A stretch of DNA of 64,000 nucleotides, from assembly GCF_003367245.1 (NCBI RefSeq), contig NZ_QRGR01000003.1, positions 62,001 through 126,000 of the forward strand. Direction: 5' to 3'. This stretch comes from Pontibacter diazotrophicus (GTDB lineage: Bacteria > Bacteroidota > Bacteroidia > Cytophagales > Hymenobacteraceae). Below, one piece after another: positions 45,161-54,084 of the stretch (its first letter is position 1; each line of letters starts with the position of its first letter). The position numbers were made by a program, and so were the translations under genes. The notes beneath the pieces are model-generated. The model saw only the letters and a list, made by a program, of their open reading frames with translations. It made no database searches and was not told the origin of the DNA.

Positions 45161-46210
45161 TTAACTGAAGGTTGTGTGCCTTAAAAACCACTTAAGCCAT
45201 TCAATGTCCACAAACATGAGCGTAACCAGTAATGCCGCAAAAAAGACGACATAGAGCATAAACCACTTTCGGGTGTAAAGTTTCTCAGATCCCTGCACCG
45301 GTGAGTCCTTCAGTAAGCCTATTCTAAGGTACCAGGCAAAAAGAAGGGCAAAAAATGGAAAACTAATGAGCAGTTCCAGCCTGTTTTTAACCAGAAAGAT
45401 GCCCAGGAAGAACGCAGAAGTGAGGGCGTAAAAGAACATCGAGATCAAAAGGCTGTTCTCTGTGTAGTATTTGAATGACTTACGGTAAAGACCTGCCAGC
45501 TCAGGATTTTCTATGAGGCGGTACTCGGCAAAGCGTTTGGTAGCCATTAGGAACGCTCCCCCCATCCAGTAAGCAATGATGATGCTGGTAGGTGGTAATG
45601 TGAGCCATACGATGTCCCAGGCACTCTGTGGCAGCGCCACCACAGGCGTAAAGATGAACCAACCTAATGCGAAGCGGATAGGGTTGTTAACAGATTCTGA
45701 CAGTACATCCAGGTAAACTCTGTCTTTGCTACGGAAAGGCTTTACATTATAAATGAAGCCCATTACAAGAAGAAAGGCAGAAATAATCAGAAACTGCATG
45801 GAGATAATGTAGGCCAGCGAAAGGCCGATTGCCGCCAGCGCAGCATACTCAGTATATACCAGTACAGGGTTTACGACACGCACAACAGAAGTGCGCTTTT
45901 TCTTTAACGGGTGGAACTTATCGAACTCAGCGTCCAGGTACTCATTTATTACATAGTTGGCCGAAGCAATGAGACAGGTACTCATTAAACCTATCATAAT
46001 TCTGGAAAACAGTGTCAGGTCCAGGGGCGTTTGATAGACAATGTAGGCAAATAACATTCCCGGGACCATGAATACATTTTTTACCCAATTATCAGGACGG
46101 GCTATAGCGATGTAGTCTGTCAGGGAGGCAGGTATCACAGGCGGTTGCTGCGTCACATAAGGGCCCTGTGAGGCATTGACAGTATTAGTGCGTGGAATAT
46201 TGGGTTCCAT
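45161..46210 (-). CDS. UbiA-family prenyltransferase of the decaprenyl-phosphate phosphoribosyltransferase type
   Basis: A 349-residue membrane protein with about nine helices. The first Asp-rich motif reads NEYLDAEFDKFHPLKKKR (about 89-106), close to the N-D-x-x-D-x-x-x-D-x-x-HP-x-K pattern of DPPR synthases such as Rv3806c, with Glu for the first Asp. The second region, YNVKPFRSKDRVYLDVLSE (about 154-172), also fits that subgroup. Such enzymes move 5-phosphoribose from PRPP to polyprenyl phosphate. It overlaps the end of the upstream HAD gene by 26 bases. A quinone or haem substrate is less likely but not excluded. Confidence 0.8.
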   Translation of the reverse strand: MEPNIPRTNTVNASQGPYVTQQPPVIPASLTDYIAIARPDNWVKNVFMVPGMLFAYIVYQTPLDLTLFSRIMIGLMSTCLIASANYVINEYLDAEFDKFHPLKKKRTSVVRVVNPVLVYTEYAALAAIGLSLAYIISMQFLIISAFLLVMGFIYNVKPFRSKDRVYLDVLSESVNNPIRFALGWFIFTPVVALPQSAWDIVWLTLPPTSIIIAYWMGGAFLMATKRFAEYRLIENPELAGLYRKSFKYYTENSLLISMFFYALTSAFFLGIFLVKNRLELLISFPFFALLFAWYLRIGLLKDSPVQGSEKLYTRKWFMLYVVFFAALLVTLMFVDIEWLKWFLRHTTFS

Positions 46211-46910
46211 GTTCTAGTGAATTATAGGTTAGTGTATGTGTTAGGTTAGCGAAAAAGTCAAATTGCCTGAAAGGCTTCTTGTCGATGATCAGATATGGCA
46301 TATTTGCCCGCAGTGCACATTCCCCATCCATCTCCTGCCGGTCGCCAATAAACAGGCAGTCGGCCGGGGCGAATCCTAACTGGTCTACAACATAAAGTAG
46401 CCCTTTGGGATCTGGTTTTAACTGGTTCACTTCCGGGTCAGTAGAACTAACCACCAGGTCGGCGGCAAGGCCCATTGCATTAAGCTTGTCATGCGCCTTA
46501 TAATCAGAGTAAATGGCTATTTTAATGTTATGCTGCCGGAGCATGTTAAATAGCTCCTGTGTACCGGGATACATGCAGCCTGCCAGGTAGCGAATAGGAT
46601 GCTGGAATATCCAGCGCTCTACCACTTCCCTGATTTCATTCACGCTGTAGCCTTTTTTTTCTGCACACCAGACATACTGCGCGTGCTCCAGATCCAGGCA
46701 TCCATGCCCTGCCCTTCTCTCCCGCTCATCCCTGAAGTGCGAGAGCATCATCATCTCTTTTATTCGCCACGGCCGCCAGGTATAATAATTCAGAAGAGCG
46801 AACAGCATCTTCTTTCTCAGTTTTGACTGATCATAAAGCGTTCCGTCTACATCAAAAATAACCGCTTTCACGCCTCCCCAATCTAAACCTGAAGTTTGCT
46901 CATGCTGCAT
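46185..46910 (-). CDS. HAD-superfamily hydrolase paired with the UbiA enzyme
   Basis: A 241-residue phosphatase-fold protein. Motif I is VIFDVDGTLYDQ (nucleophile about residue 20), motif II IAIYSDYKA, motif III LKPDPKGLLYV, and motif IV FIGDRQEMDGECA. The helical cap lies between residues 35 and 120. It is the upstream gene of a two-gene unit with the UbiA enzyme. That makes dephosphorylation of polyprenyl-phosphoryl-5-phosphoribose, as proposed for the mycobacterial pathway, an attractive inferred role. Confidence 0.84.
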   Translation of the reverse strand: MQHEQTSGLDWGGVKAVIFDVDGTLYDQSKLRKKMLFALLNYYTWRPWRIKEMMMLSHFRDERERRAGHGCLDLEHAQYVWCAEKKGYSVNEIREVVERWIFQHPIRYLAGCMYPGTQELFNMLRQHNIKIAIYSDYKAHDKLNAMGLAADLVVSSTDPEVNQLKPDPKGLLYVVDQLGFAPADCLFIGDRQEMDGECALRANMPYLIIDKKPFRQFDFFANLTHTLTYNSLEHGTQYSTH

Positions 46911-47242
46911 AAGGAATTATAAAATTTGTGCTTATTATTTTAACTTTTTCTGCCTCAATATGCTTAAACAACAAGAATAGAAGGATTTAGTCTTTTTTGT
47001 GTCCAAAAAAATGAGTATGGAGTTCAAGTACGGGGAGAAATCAGTTTTTGTTTGAACTTTATACAAATATTATTTAACTGATTTTTTTTACATGCAAAAC
47101 CTATATATATAAATAATAAACTATTTTAGTATATATATAACCTAATAATATTAAATTAAGTATTAGTATGAATATTATTCATCTTTACACGTACCTATTA
47201 AACCAAAAATAAATATGCTTCCAAATCAAATTCACATCGAAA
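46911..47242. other. Very AT-rich divergent intergenic region
   Basis: 332 bases between the HAD-UbiA operon and the GtrA gene, with long A/T runs and TATATATA tracts around 47100-47145. It must hold both divergent promoters, but no clear TTTG/TAnnTTTG pair was found. Confidence 0.45.
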
Positions 47243-47638
47243 ATGTCCTTTATAAGAAGAGCACATAAGAGCCAGGTAGTTAAGTTTCTTATTGTAGGAG
47301 GTTTATGCGCGGCTGTGGAATTCCTGCTGTTTGCCCTGCTGGTACACCGCTTGGAACTAGAGTATCTCCACGCTAACATGGCTTCGCTCATAGTAGCCGT
47401 GGTGCTCAACTATTTAATCTCCTGCAGGTTTATCTTCAAAAGAGGGAGGTATTCCGGTAAAGTGGAGTTCGCTATGTTTGTTCTTTTGTCGGCTATTGGC
47501 GTTGCCCTGAACCAGTACCTGGTCTGGAGCTTTATAGAACAGGTGGAACTGCACGTGTATGCAGGAAAGATAATGGCCATAGGCTTGGTGGCAGTATTCA
47601 ACTACTTTACAAAGAAACACATTGTTTTCATGAACTAA
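47243..47638 (+). CDS. GtrA family membrane protein
   Basis: A 131-residue protein with four helices, the GtrA layout: QVVKFLIVGGLCAAVEFLLF, a second helix at about 50-70 with VVLNYLISCRFIFKRG, VEFAMFVLLSAIGVALNQYL, and a last helix ending FNYFTKKHIVF. GtrA proteins are thought to flip or present polyprenyl-phosphate-linked monosaccharides; Rv3789 does so in the arabinan pathway. It lies 14 bases before a GT-C glycosyltransferase, the usual partner. Confidence 0.88.
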   Translation: MSFIRRAHKSQVVKFLIVGGLCAAVEFLLFALLVHRLELEYLHANMASLIVAVVLNYLISCRFIFKRGRYSGKVEFAMFVLLSAIGVALNQYLVWSFIEQVELHVYAGKIMAIGLVAVFNYFTKKHIVFMN

Positions 47639-47652
47639 ACTCTGCACAATTC

Positions 47653-49338
47653 ATGCTTACCCAACTAACTTCTACAAGGCAACAGCCACCTCTTTCTGAG
47701 TCAGAAAACACTACCTCCTTCTTTGTAAACCACGGCTCGATTCCCTGGGCTACCGTGACATGGATTTTTATAGCACTCGGTGTCTTTTTGAGGGTTTTCC
47801 ATTTCTTTGATAACCGGTCTCTGTGGATTGATGAGATTTACCTCGCTTCCAGCCTGGTCAAAATGGACTTTATGCAACTCGCCTCTCCGCCCCTGGAGTA
47901 TGAACAGAAAGCACCCATTGGTTTTCTTTGGATGGTCCGGTTGGCGGTAATGGTCTTTGGGAAAGGAGAAATGGCTCTCCGGCTGTTTCCTTTAATCTGC
48001 GGAATTGCCTCTCTCTTTGCGTTCAGGTCTGTTGCCCGCTTCTTTTTAAAACCTGTGGGAGTGGCAGTGGCGCTTGGCATGCTGGCTCTGGCACCTCCCC
48101 TTGTCTATCATGCTGTGGAGGTGAAACAGTATGGCTCTGCAGTACTGGCTACAACGCTGGCACTGCTCTTATATACACGCTATCACGGTAAGTTCACGAT
48201 GCCCCATTTATTAAGCTGGGGTATCTGGGGTGCTATACTTGTGTGGTTTTCTTATGCTGTTATCTTTATACTGGCTGGTATGGCATTTGGAGTTTGCCTT
48301 ACTTACCTTCTGAAGAAGAACTGGAAGGCATTATTTTATTCTGTCATACCTTTTTCTATGTGGCTTGTCAGTTTTGCAATCAACTTCTTCATGTTAACCT
48401 ATAAACACGCAGAGTCGGAATGGCTCGTGCATTGGTTCAGAATACGGGAATCCTTTATGCCTTTTCCCCCTTCGTCAGCCGAAGATTTCAAATGGTTTTT
48501 CGCTCAGGTGTTTCTGATATTAGACTATCCCCTGGGCCTTCTATGGAACTTCAGCACGCTACATACAGGCAGCAAGCTTTTGGAGACACTACTTCGTGTG
48601 CCTGTTATTCCTGTTGCGTTTCTTGCTACGGGTCTGCTTGTGCTGTTCAGAAATAACAAAACAACTTTCATGGTGCTGCTTTTTCCTGTTTGCCTGGCGC
48701 TGCTGGCTTCCGGCCTTGAACTCTATCCTTTTTATGAGCGACTGGTCGTGTTCTTAGCTCCGGCATTGATTTTAATTATCGCACTTGGCACTCAAAAAAT
48801 CGCTGCTTTATTTCCTGCCCATGCAGGATGGCAATACATTATTCCTTTCCTAATCCTGTTGGCTCCCTTACATGCCTCTGCCAGGCAAGTGCACAATACC
48901 GAGCTTTTCGGAGGCCGAAAGCACTGGCACCTGCGCGATGCCCTGCTCTATGTACATGAGAGGGCTAAGGAACAGGATGTAGTGTACATCAGCTGGAACG
49001 CCCTGCCAGAGTACAGGTATTATAAGGAGGTGTATGGTTTTAAATTTAAGGTGATAGAGGGAAAAGATGTAAGGCTAACATCGAAGAATGCATCGGAATA
49101 TTTAAGAAACCTGGAGCCTGATTTCAAAGCTATGGCCAGCTATAACCGCGCATGGTTGGTTTTAAATAAAATAATGGGTGCCAACATAGGAGAGATAGAA
49201 GCTCCGAACGATGTATTTGGGCAGGAGATAAAGGATGGTAAGCGCATTGTAAAGAAACTTTCTACAATGGGAAAGCAAGTAGATGCCTACAAAAGTACAG
49301 ACATGGATGTTTTTCTTTTTGATTTCCCTAACAACTGA
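47653..49338 (+). CDS. GT-C membrane glycosyltransferase (GT39/ArnT-like)
   Basis: A 561-residue protein with about 11-12 helices. The first periplasmic loop carries the acidic pair in NRSLWIDEIYLASSL (residues about 54-68), the catalytic-loop signature of GT39/ArnT-type enzymes that use polyprenyl-phosphate sugars. A soluble C-terminal domain of about 150 residues follows the last helix near 410. Cotranscribed with GtrA and facing the UbiA-HAD unit, it would use a polyprenyl-phosphate sugar to decorate a glycan or protein in the periplasm. The acceptor is unknown. Confidence 0.83.
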   Translation: MLTQLTSTRQQPPLSESENTTSFFVNHGSIPWATVTWIFIALGVFLRVFHFFDNRSLWIDEIYLASSLVKMDFMQLASPPLEYEQKAPIGFLWMVRLAVMVFGKGEMALRLFPLICGIASLFAFRSVARFFLKPVGVAVALGMLALAPPLVYHAVEVKQYGSAVLATTLALLLYTRYHGKFTMPHLLSWGIWGAILVWFSYAVIFILAGMAFGVCLTYLLKKNWKALFYSVIPFSMWLVSFAINFFMLTYKHAESEWLVHWFRIRESFMPFPPSSAEDFKWFFAQVFLILDYPLGLLWNFSTLHTGSKLLETLLRVPVIPVAFLATGLLVLFRNNKTTFMVLLFPVCLALLASGLELYPFYERLVVFLAPALILIIALGTQKIAALFPAHAGWQYIIPFLILLAPLHASARQVHNTELFGGRKHWHLRDALLYVHERAKEQDVVYISWNALPEYRYYKEVYGFKFKVIEGKDVRLTSKNASEYLRNLEPDFKAMASYNRAWLVLNKIMGANIGEIEAPNDVFGQEIKDGKRIVKKLSTMGKQVDAYKSTDMDVFLFDFPNN

Positions 49339-49703
49339 CAAACAGTGATTTATATCCTGTAAAAAGAGATTTTACCTTAAATATATGCATTATAATATAG
49401 AATATTTTGTTTTTAAAAGATACTGCTTCTAAAAATAACTAAACCCATTTAAAATAATTAAGTATAAGCTACGGTAACTTTAGATTATACAATCAACCAG
49501 GCTTGTTGTATAGCAGAATTTTCCCTGCATATTTTCTGTTTTAGCAAGGCTTTACAAGCCGGAGGCATATTTTGACAAGAAATGAACAATTTTATAAATA
49601 CTCATTATATCTAAAATGGATACAATTTTCAAAAGCTAAGAGATTGCTTCTTCTCCATAGTATGAAGATATTGTATTGGTTTATATAGCAAATTAAAAAA
49701 CAA
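49339..49703. other. AT-rich intergenic region
   Basis: 365 bases with no supported gene. No terminator stem or complete promoter pair was recognised. Confidence 0.4.
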
Positions 49704-50648
49704 ATGAATTACAGGTCTATTGAAGATTTAAACAACTGTATAGCTACAAATATTTCCAAGGTGCCCTTAGGAACGGATCTTATTGTGGGAGTGCCCAGAA
49801 GCGGATTATTGGCTGCAAACTTACTGGCACTTCATATTAACCTGCCTTTTACCGATGTGGAAGGCTTTTCGGAGGGCCGGATACTGCAGTCGGGCAGCCG
49901 GATGAAAAGCTATGTCAAGCCTTTTGAAGCATACAAGAAAATCCTCGTTATCGAAGACAGTGTATGGTCTGGAAATTCAATAAAGGCAGTAAAGGAAAAG
50001 CTAAGCGGGCTTTATCCTGATAAAGAAATAGTATACGCAGCTATATTTGCAGCTCCCGAAACTGCCGATAAGTTAGACTTCTATTTCGATCTTTGCCCTG
50101 GCCCCCGCATTTTCGAATGGAACATGATGCACCACGACCTGCTGGAAAACTGCTGTGTTGATATTGACGGGGTGTTGTGTAAAGACCCCACCGAAGAGGA
50201 GAACGATGACGGGCCCAACTATGAGCACTTCCTTTGTAATGTAGAGCCTTACTCCCGCCCAAGCAGGAAAATTGGCGTTATTGTTACAAACCGCCTTGAA
50301 CGCTATCGTGCGCTTACAGAGGCATGGTTAGCCAAAAACAACATCCAGTATGATAAACTTGTGATGTTGGACTTACCTACCAAAGAGGCCAGGCAGAAGG
50401 CCAACAACTATGGAGGATTTAAAGCATCGGTGTACCTAAAGTACGACAGCTTGCTGTTCATAGAAAGTTCTTTGTGGCAGGCGCAGCAAATTGCGGATAT
50501 CTCCGGCAAGCCTGTCTACTGCGTGGATGTCCGCAGAATGATTTACCCCAATATGGTTGGCAAAACCCGCGGACTAGCAAGGCTTGTATCTAAGAAAGCC
50601 ATAGAAATCACAAGAGGCATTTTCGCAAACCTACAAACAGCTACTTAA
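49704..50648 (+). CDS. Phosphoribosyltransferase-HAD fusion protein
   Basis: A 314-residue two-domain protein. Residues 1-145 form a type I phosphoribosyltransferase: IVGVPRSGLLAANLLA and the PRPP-binding motif LVIEDSVWSGNS (81-92) with its acidic pair. Residues 150-285 form a HAD-like domain: CVDIDGVLCKDP (nucleophile about 153), IVTNRLERYRALTEAWL, and a late acidic-type motif LLFIESSLWQA. The fusion would link PRPP chemistry to phosphate removal. It stands alone with long flanks, next to the UbiA/HAD/GtrA/GT-C set. Its actual reaction is unknown. Confidence 0.78.
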   Translation: MNYRSIEDLNNCIATNISKVPLGTDLIVGVPRSGLLAANLLALHINLPFTDVEGFSEGRILQSGSRMKSYVKPFEAYKKILVIEDSVWSGNSIKAVKEKLSGLYPDKEIVYAAIFAAPETADKLDFYFDLCPGPRIFEWNMMHHDLLENCCVDIDGVLCKDPTEEENDDGPNYEHFLCNVEPYSRPSRKIGVIVTNRLERYRALTEAWLAKNNIQYDKLVMLDLPTKEARQKANNYGGFKASVYLKYDSLLFIESSLWQAQQIADISGKPVYCVDVRRMIYPNMVGKTRGLARLVSKKAIEITRGIFANLQTAT

Positions 50649-51223
50649 GCAGTTTAAAATGCATGAAATTAAAAAGCCGTAAGAGAACATAATATTTGAG
50701 TTTTCCTACCGCTTTTGCATGCTTTCATTCTTCTCTGTTCCTATTGTGCGATCCAGACATGATGAGTATAGAGTAAAGCTAACTTGGCTACAACTAATTT
50801 GGCTCTAGAAACGCCCATAGCAGCATCTCAGCTACGTATAATTTCTAGTTATAAACTTAAAACAAAATCTTCCGTACCGTCTGAAAGCACCTCCTTGAAA
50901 GTGGAAGTTAAACGTCAATCAGAATTATGCCAACACTATAGAATTTAGTTTAGGGAAGGCATCTACAATGCTGCTATCTTACAGTAGGCACTAAAAGGGC
51001 ATGTGAAAGTTTTTTTAGAAGGTCTCCTGTTTCGATTGTACCTGAAGGTACTCTGCCAGGTATGACGAATTTCCATAAATTTTTTAGTGTTATACATACT
51101 ATATCTATATATTTAAGTAATTTTATATGGAACAGGTAAAGTTTCCTGCTCTCTATTAAAACGTAATTACACAGTGGGAAATAAAATCCACTAATAAAAA
51201 CATCTTCTTCTGATTAATTGACT
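50649..51223. other. 575-base intergenic region
   Basis: No supported gene. It contains a short direct repeat around 50778-50805 (AACTTGGCT and AATTTGGCT) and AT-rich DNA before the next glycosyltransferase. Confidence 0.4.
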
Positions 51224-52387
51224 ATGTCTGTCAAAGGAAAAATAAGAGTATTAGAAACTATAAGACAGGGAAAAATAGGAGGCGGTGAAACGCATGTACT
51301 TGACCTGGTAAAGGCACTGGACAAAGAGCTGTATGAGCCTATAGTATTGTCTTTTACAGATGGCCCCATGATTAGCACACTGCAACAGATGGGGATAAAG
51401 ACCTATGTAATCAAAACAGAAAGGCCTTTCGATTTTACGAAGTGGAAAGAAGTTAAAAGACTTTTAAAAGCTTGCCAGATTGACATCCTTCATGCACACG
51501 GTACTCGCGCTTTATCTAACACTTTCTGGGCTGCAAGGCGCTTAGGCTTACCAATCATCTATACCGTACACGGCTGGTCTTTTCATGCTGACCAACCATC
51601 TCTGATGAAGAGTTACAGAACCTTAGGAGAAAAGTTTTTGACAAGCAAATCAGATATCACTGTATGCGTGTCTGAAAGTAATCTGAAAGAAAGCCAGCAA
51701 TTGTTTGACATGAGTCGGGCTACAATTATAAAAAATGGCATTGACCTGAACAAGTTCAACAAAGGGAACTCTTTTAGTGATATCAGGAGAGAACTTAATA
51801 TAGCTAAAGAAACTATTCTGGTAGGCTACATAGCCAGAATAACTTCACAGAAAGATCCCATTACCCTGCTGAAAGCAATAGCTTTGATACCAGCAGACGT
51901 GAACATACATTTTCTTATAGTTGGGGAGGGTGACTTAAAAGAAGAAGCCCTGCAGCTTGCTGTGGAGCTGAAAATTTTAACCCGGGTTACGTTTGTTGAC
52001 TTCAGGCAGGATATACCTGACATTCTGAACGCAATAGATATATACTGCCTGCCTTCTCTTTGGGAAGGTTTGTCGATTGGCCTGCTCGAAGCAATGGCCA
52101 TGAGCAAAGCGATAGTCGCCACAGCCATAGACGGAACAAAAGAAGTAATAGAACATATGGTAAATGGCCTGTTGGTTCCTCCTTCTTCTCCGGCATTATT
52201 AGCTAAGTCCCTGACTTTACTGGCTACTGATGAGGCTCTGAGAAATACCCTCAGTGCCAATGCACATCTAACAATCAAGGATAATCACGACGTAAGAAAA
52301 ATGACGAGGCAAATAGAAAGCCTTTATCAGAAAATGCTGCCTCAATCCAGAAATATTTCATCAGAAAAGCCACTACAACTGATCTGA
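51224..52387 (+). CDS. Glycosyltransferase family 4
   Basis: The ATG at 51224 is preferred to a TTG two codons earlier. The 387-residue GT-B enzyme has the acceptor-domain start IRQGKIGGGETHVLDLVKAL, the nucleotide-sugar domain ILVGYIARITSQKDP, and the E-x7-E donor site in SLWEGLSIGLLEAMAMSKAIV. It is soluble or membrane-peripheral and retaining. A decayed copy of part of this gene (residues about 90-140) lies at 53903-54055, downstream of the next gene. Confidence 0.88.
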   Translation: MSVKGKIRVLETIRQGKIGGGETHVLDLVKALDKELYEPIVLSFTDGPMISTLQQMGIKTYVIKTERPFDFTKWKEVKRLLKACQIDILHAHGTRALSNTFWAARRLGLPIIYTVHGWSFHADQPSLMKSYRTLGEKFLTSKSDITVCVSESNLKESQQLFDMSRATIIKNGIDLNKFNKGNSFSDIRRELNIAKETILVGYIARITSQKDPITLLKAIALIPADVNIHFLIVGEGDLKEEALQLAVELKILTRVTFVDFRQDIPDILNAIDIYCLPSLWEGLSIGLLEAMAMSKAIVATAIDGTKEVIEHMVNGLLVPPSSPALLAKSLTLLATDEALRNTLSANAHLTIKDNHDVRKMTRQIESLYQKMLPQSRNISSEKPLQLI

Positions 52388-52484
52388 AACGTCAGCATGT
52401 TCGTTCGCTTAACGGAATCTAGATTCTTTTCCTCTTTCACAGTAAACATACAGCAAAGAACCAACCATAGCTAACTCCTCATTT

Positions 52485-52605
52485 TCTGTTCAAAGGTATC
52501 TTAACACAAACCCTTGGCAACTTTCCAGTATAACAGAAGGTCGCTGTGCAGGAATAGCGTTTGCCTTGCCTGTTGCTGAACGTTACCCTTTTAGGGGAAG
52601 GAGCG
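52485..52605 (-). pseudogene. Decayed C-terminal fragment of a GT2 gene (copy of the end of the gene at 54085-55068)
   Basis: This piece of the 385-base gap between two GT4 genes aligns with 54091-54212 at about 80% identity with one indel, including the shared run ATAACAGAAGGTCGCTGTGC. On the reverse strand it reads QQQARQTLFLHSDLLLYWKVAK, matching the last residues of the GT2 protein, then breaks off. The rest of the gap (52388-52484 and 52606-52772) shows nothing further. Confidence 0.72.
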
Positions 52606-52772
52606 TTTTATAAAGAGGCCCACTACCACTATGGAAAGTCTAAAAGGTGCTTATAAAACACGAACACAGGTGCTTCTCTCTTCAACTTCTAAGCTGTATA
52701 AAAATTTCTGTATTCAAACTTCATAATATATTCGTCCCTACCGGTCGAAAAATTAAATTCAAAGTAGTACCA

Positions 52773-53900
52773 ATGAGAATAGGAATCGAAGCTCAACGAA
52801 TCTTCCGCCCCAAAAAACACGGAATGGAAGTGGTAGCCCTAGAATTGATTCGCCAGTTACAGGAGTCTGATAAAAAGAATGAGTACATCATATTTGCAAA
52901 AGAAGACACTGATATAGGTTGTTTAAAAGAAACTGAAAACTTTAAGATAGAAACCATACCAGCTTATAGTTACGCAGATTGGGAGCAGATTCAGTTACCC
53001 AAAGCGGTAAAGAAAAGCAAAATCGATTTTCTGCACTCTACCTGTAACACTTCTGCTCTATGGCAATCTAATCCGCTGCTACTCACATTGCACGATATTA
53101 TTTACCTGGAAAAAGTAGATTTCAAAGGAACCGCGTATCAGAATTTTGGCAACCTCTACAGAAGGTTTGTGGTGCCAAAAGTGATAAATAAAAGCACCTC
53201 TATTATCACTGTTTCTCATTTTGAAAGAAACACCATACTAGAACAATTGCGCTTGCCTGAAGAAAAGGTTCAGGTTGTCTATAACGCTGTAAGTGATATA
53301 TTCCACTCCCACTATCCTGTTGAGCAAGTGGAGGATTTTAAATCGAAGCACCAAATCCCTGAGAAGTTCATGCTCTTTTTGGGCAACACTGCTCCTAAAA
53401 AGAACACCAAAGGTGTGCTTTCAGCCTATGTCGAATATTGCCAATGCACAAAAGATCCAGTACCTATCGTTATCCTTGATCATGACAGGTCACATGTACT
53501 AGCCTTTTTATCTGAGTTCAACAAAAAGCATCTTATACCGCATTTTGTGTTTCCTGGGTATGTGGCACCTCAGCAGATGCCTATGATGTATAATGCAGCC
53601 GCCGTTTTCCTGTATCCTTCACTTCGTGAAAGCTTTGGCCTGCCTATTTTAGAAGCTATGGCATGCGGCACGCCTGTTATTACTTCTACCACTTCCTCTA
53701 TGCCAGAAGTAGCCGGTGGTGCAGCTTTATTAGTAGACCCATATAAGGAAAAGGAAATTGCGGAAGGCATCCAGAAGCTATTATCTGATGATAACTATTA
53801 CACCGATCTTGTGGCGAAAGGGTTGAAAAGAGCTGCTGACTTTACCTGGAAATCTTCCGCGAAAGCCTTACTATCTATATATGACACCTTTGACAACTAA
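52773..53900 (+). CDS. Glycosyltransferase family 4
   Basis: The ATG at 52773 (MRIGIEAQRIFRPKKHGMEV) is the family-like start; the frame is open about 42 codons upstream, but that part looks non-coding. The 375-residue GT-B enzyme shows FLHSTCNTSALW, LTLHDIIYLE, KFMLFLGNTAPKKNTKG and the donor site YPSLRESFGLPILEAMACGTPVI. It resembles mannosyl- or rhamnosyltransferases of the GT4 family. It is the last forward gene before the reverse-strand glycan operon and is followed by a decayed GT4 fragment. Confidence 0.88.
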   Translation: MRIGIEAQRIFRPKKHGMEVVALELIRQLQESDKKNEYIIFAKEDTDIGCLKETENFKIETIPAYSYADWEQIQLPKAVKKSKIDFLHSTCNTSALWQSNPLLLTLHDIIYLEKVDFKGTAYQNFGNLYRRFVVPKVINKSTSIITVSHFERNTILEQLRLPEEKVQVVYNAVSDIFHSHYPVEQVEDFKSKHQIPEKFMLFLGNTAPKKNTKGVLSAYVEYCQCTKDPVPIVILDHDRSHVLAFLSEFNKKHLIPHFVFPGYVAPQQMPMMYNAAAVFLYPSLRESFGLPILEAMACGTPVITSTTSSMPEVAGGAALLVDPYKEKEIAEGIQKLLSDDNYYTDLVAKGLKRAADFTWKSSAKALLSIYDTFDN

Positions 53901-53902
53901 GT

Positions 53903-54055
53903 TCAGGACACGTCACTCGCGTCTTATTGAAAACTTTTGGGTCAGCAATACGATTGGGTTTGTCAAACAGCTATACCGTACAGGATTGGTCTTTTCATGC
54001 TGATTAACCAACTCTGATGAAGAGGTATAGAACTTTAGGAGCAGGATATATTTCT
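53903..54055 (+). pseudogene. Decayed fragment of the GT4 gene at 51224-52387
   Basis: The segment aligns with 51493-51640, inside the GT4 gene. Over 53971-54041 about 62 of 71 bases match without gaps, and the codons keep the same frame (DWSFHAD then PTLMKRYRTLG). A CAA codon has become the stop TAA at 54005-54007, and the upstream part is frameshifted. It ends close to the convergent GT2 gene. Confidence 0.75.
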
Positions 54056-54084
54056 GATTGGCAAGTCGAAAGAGAACTTTCTAT

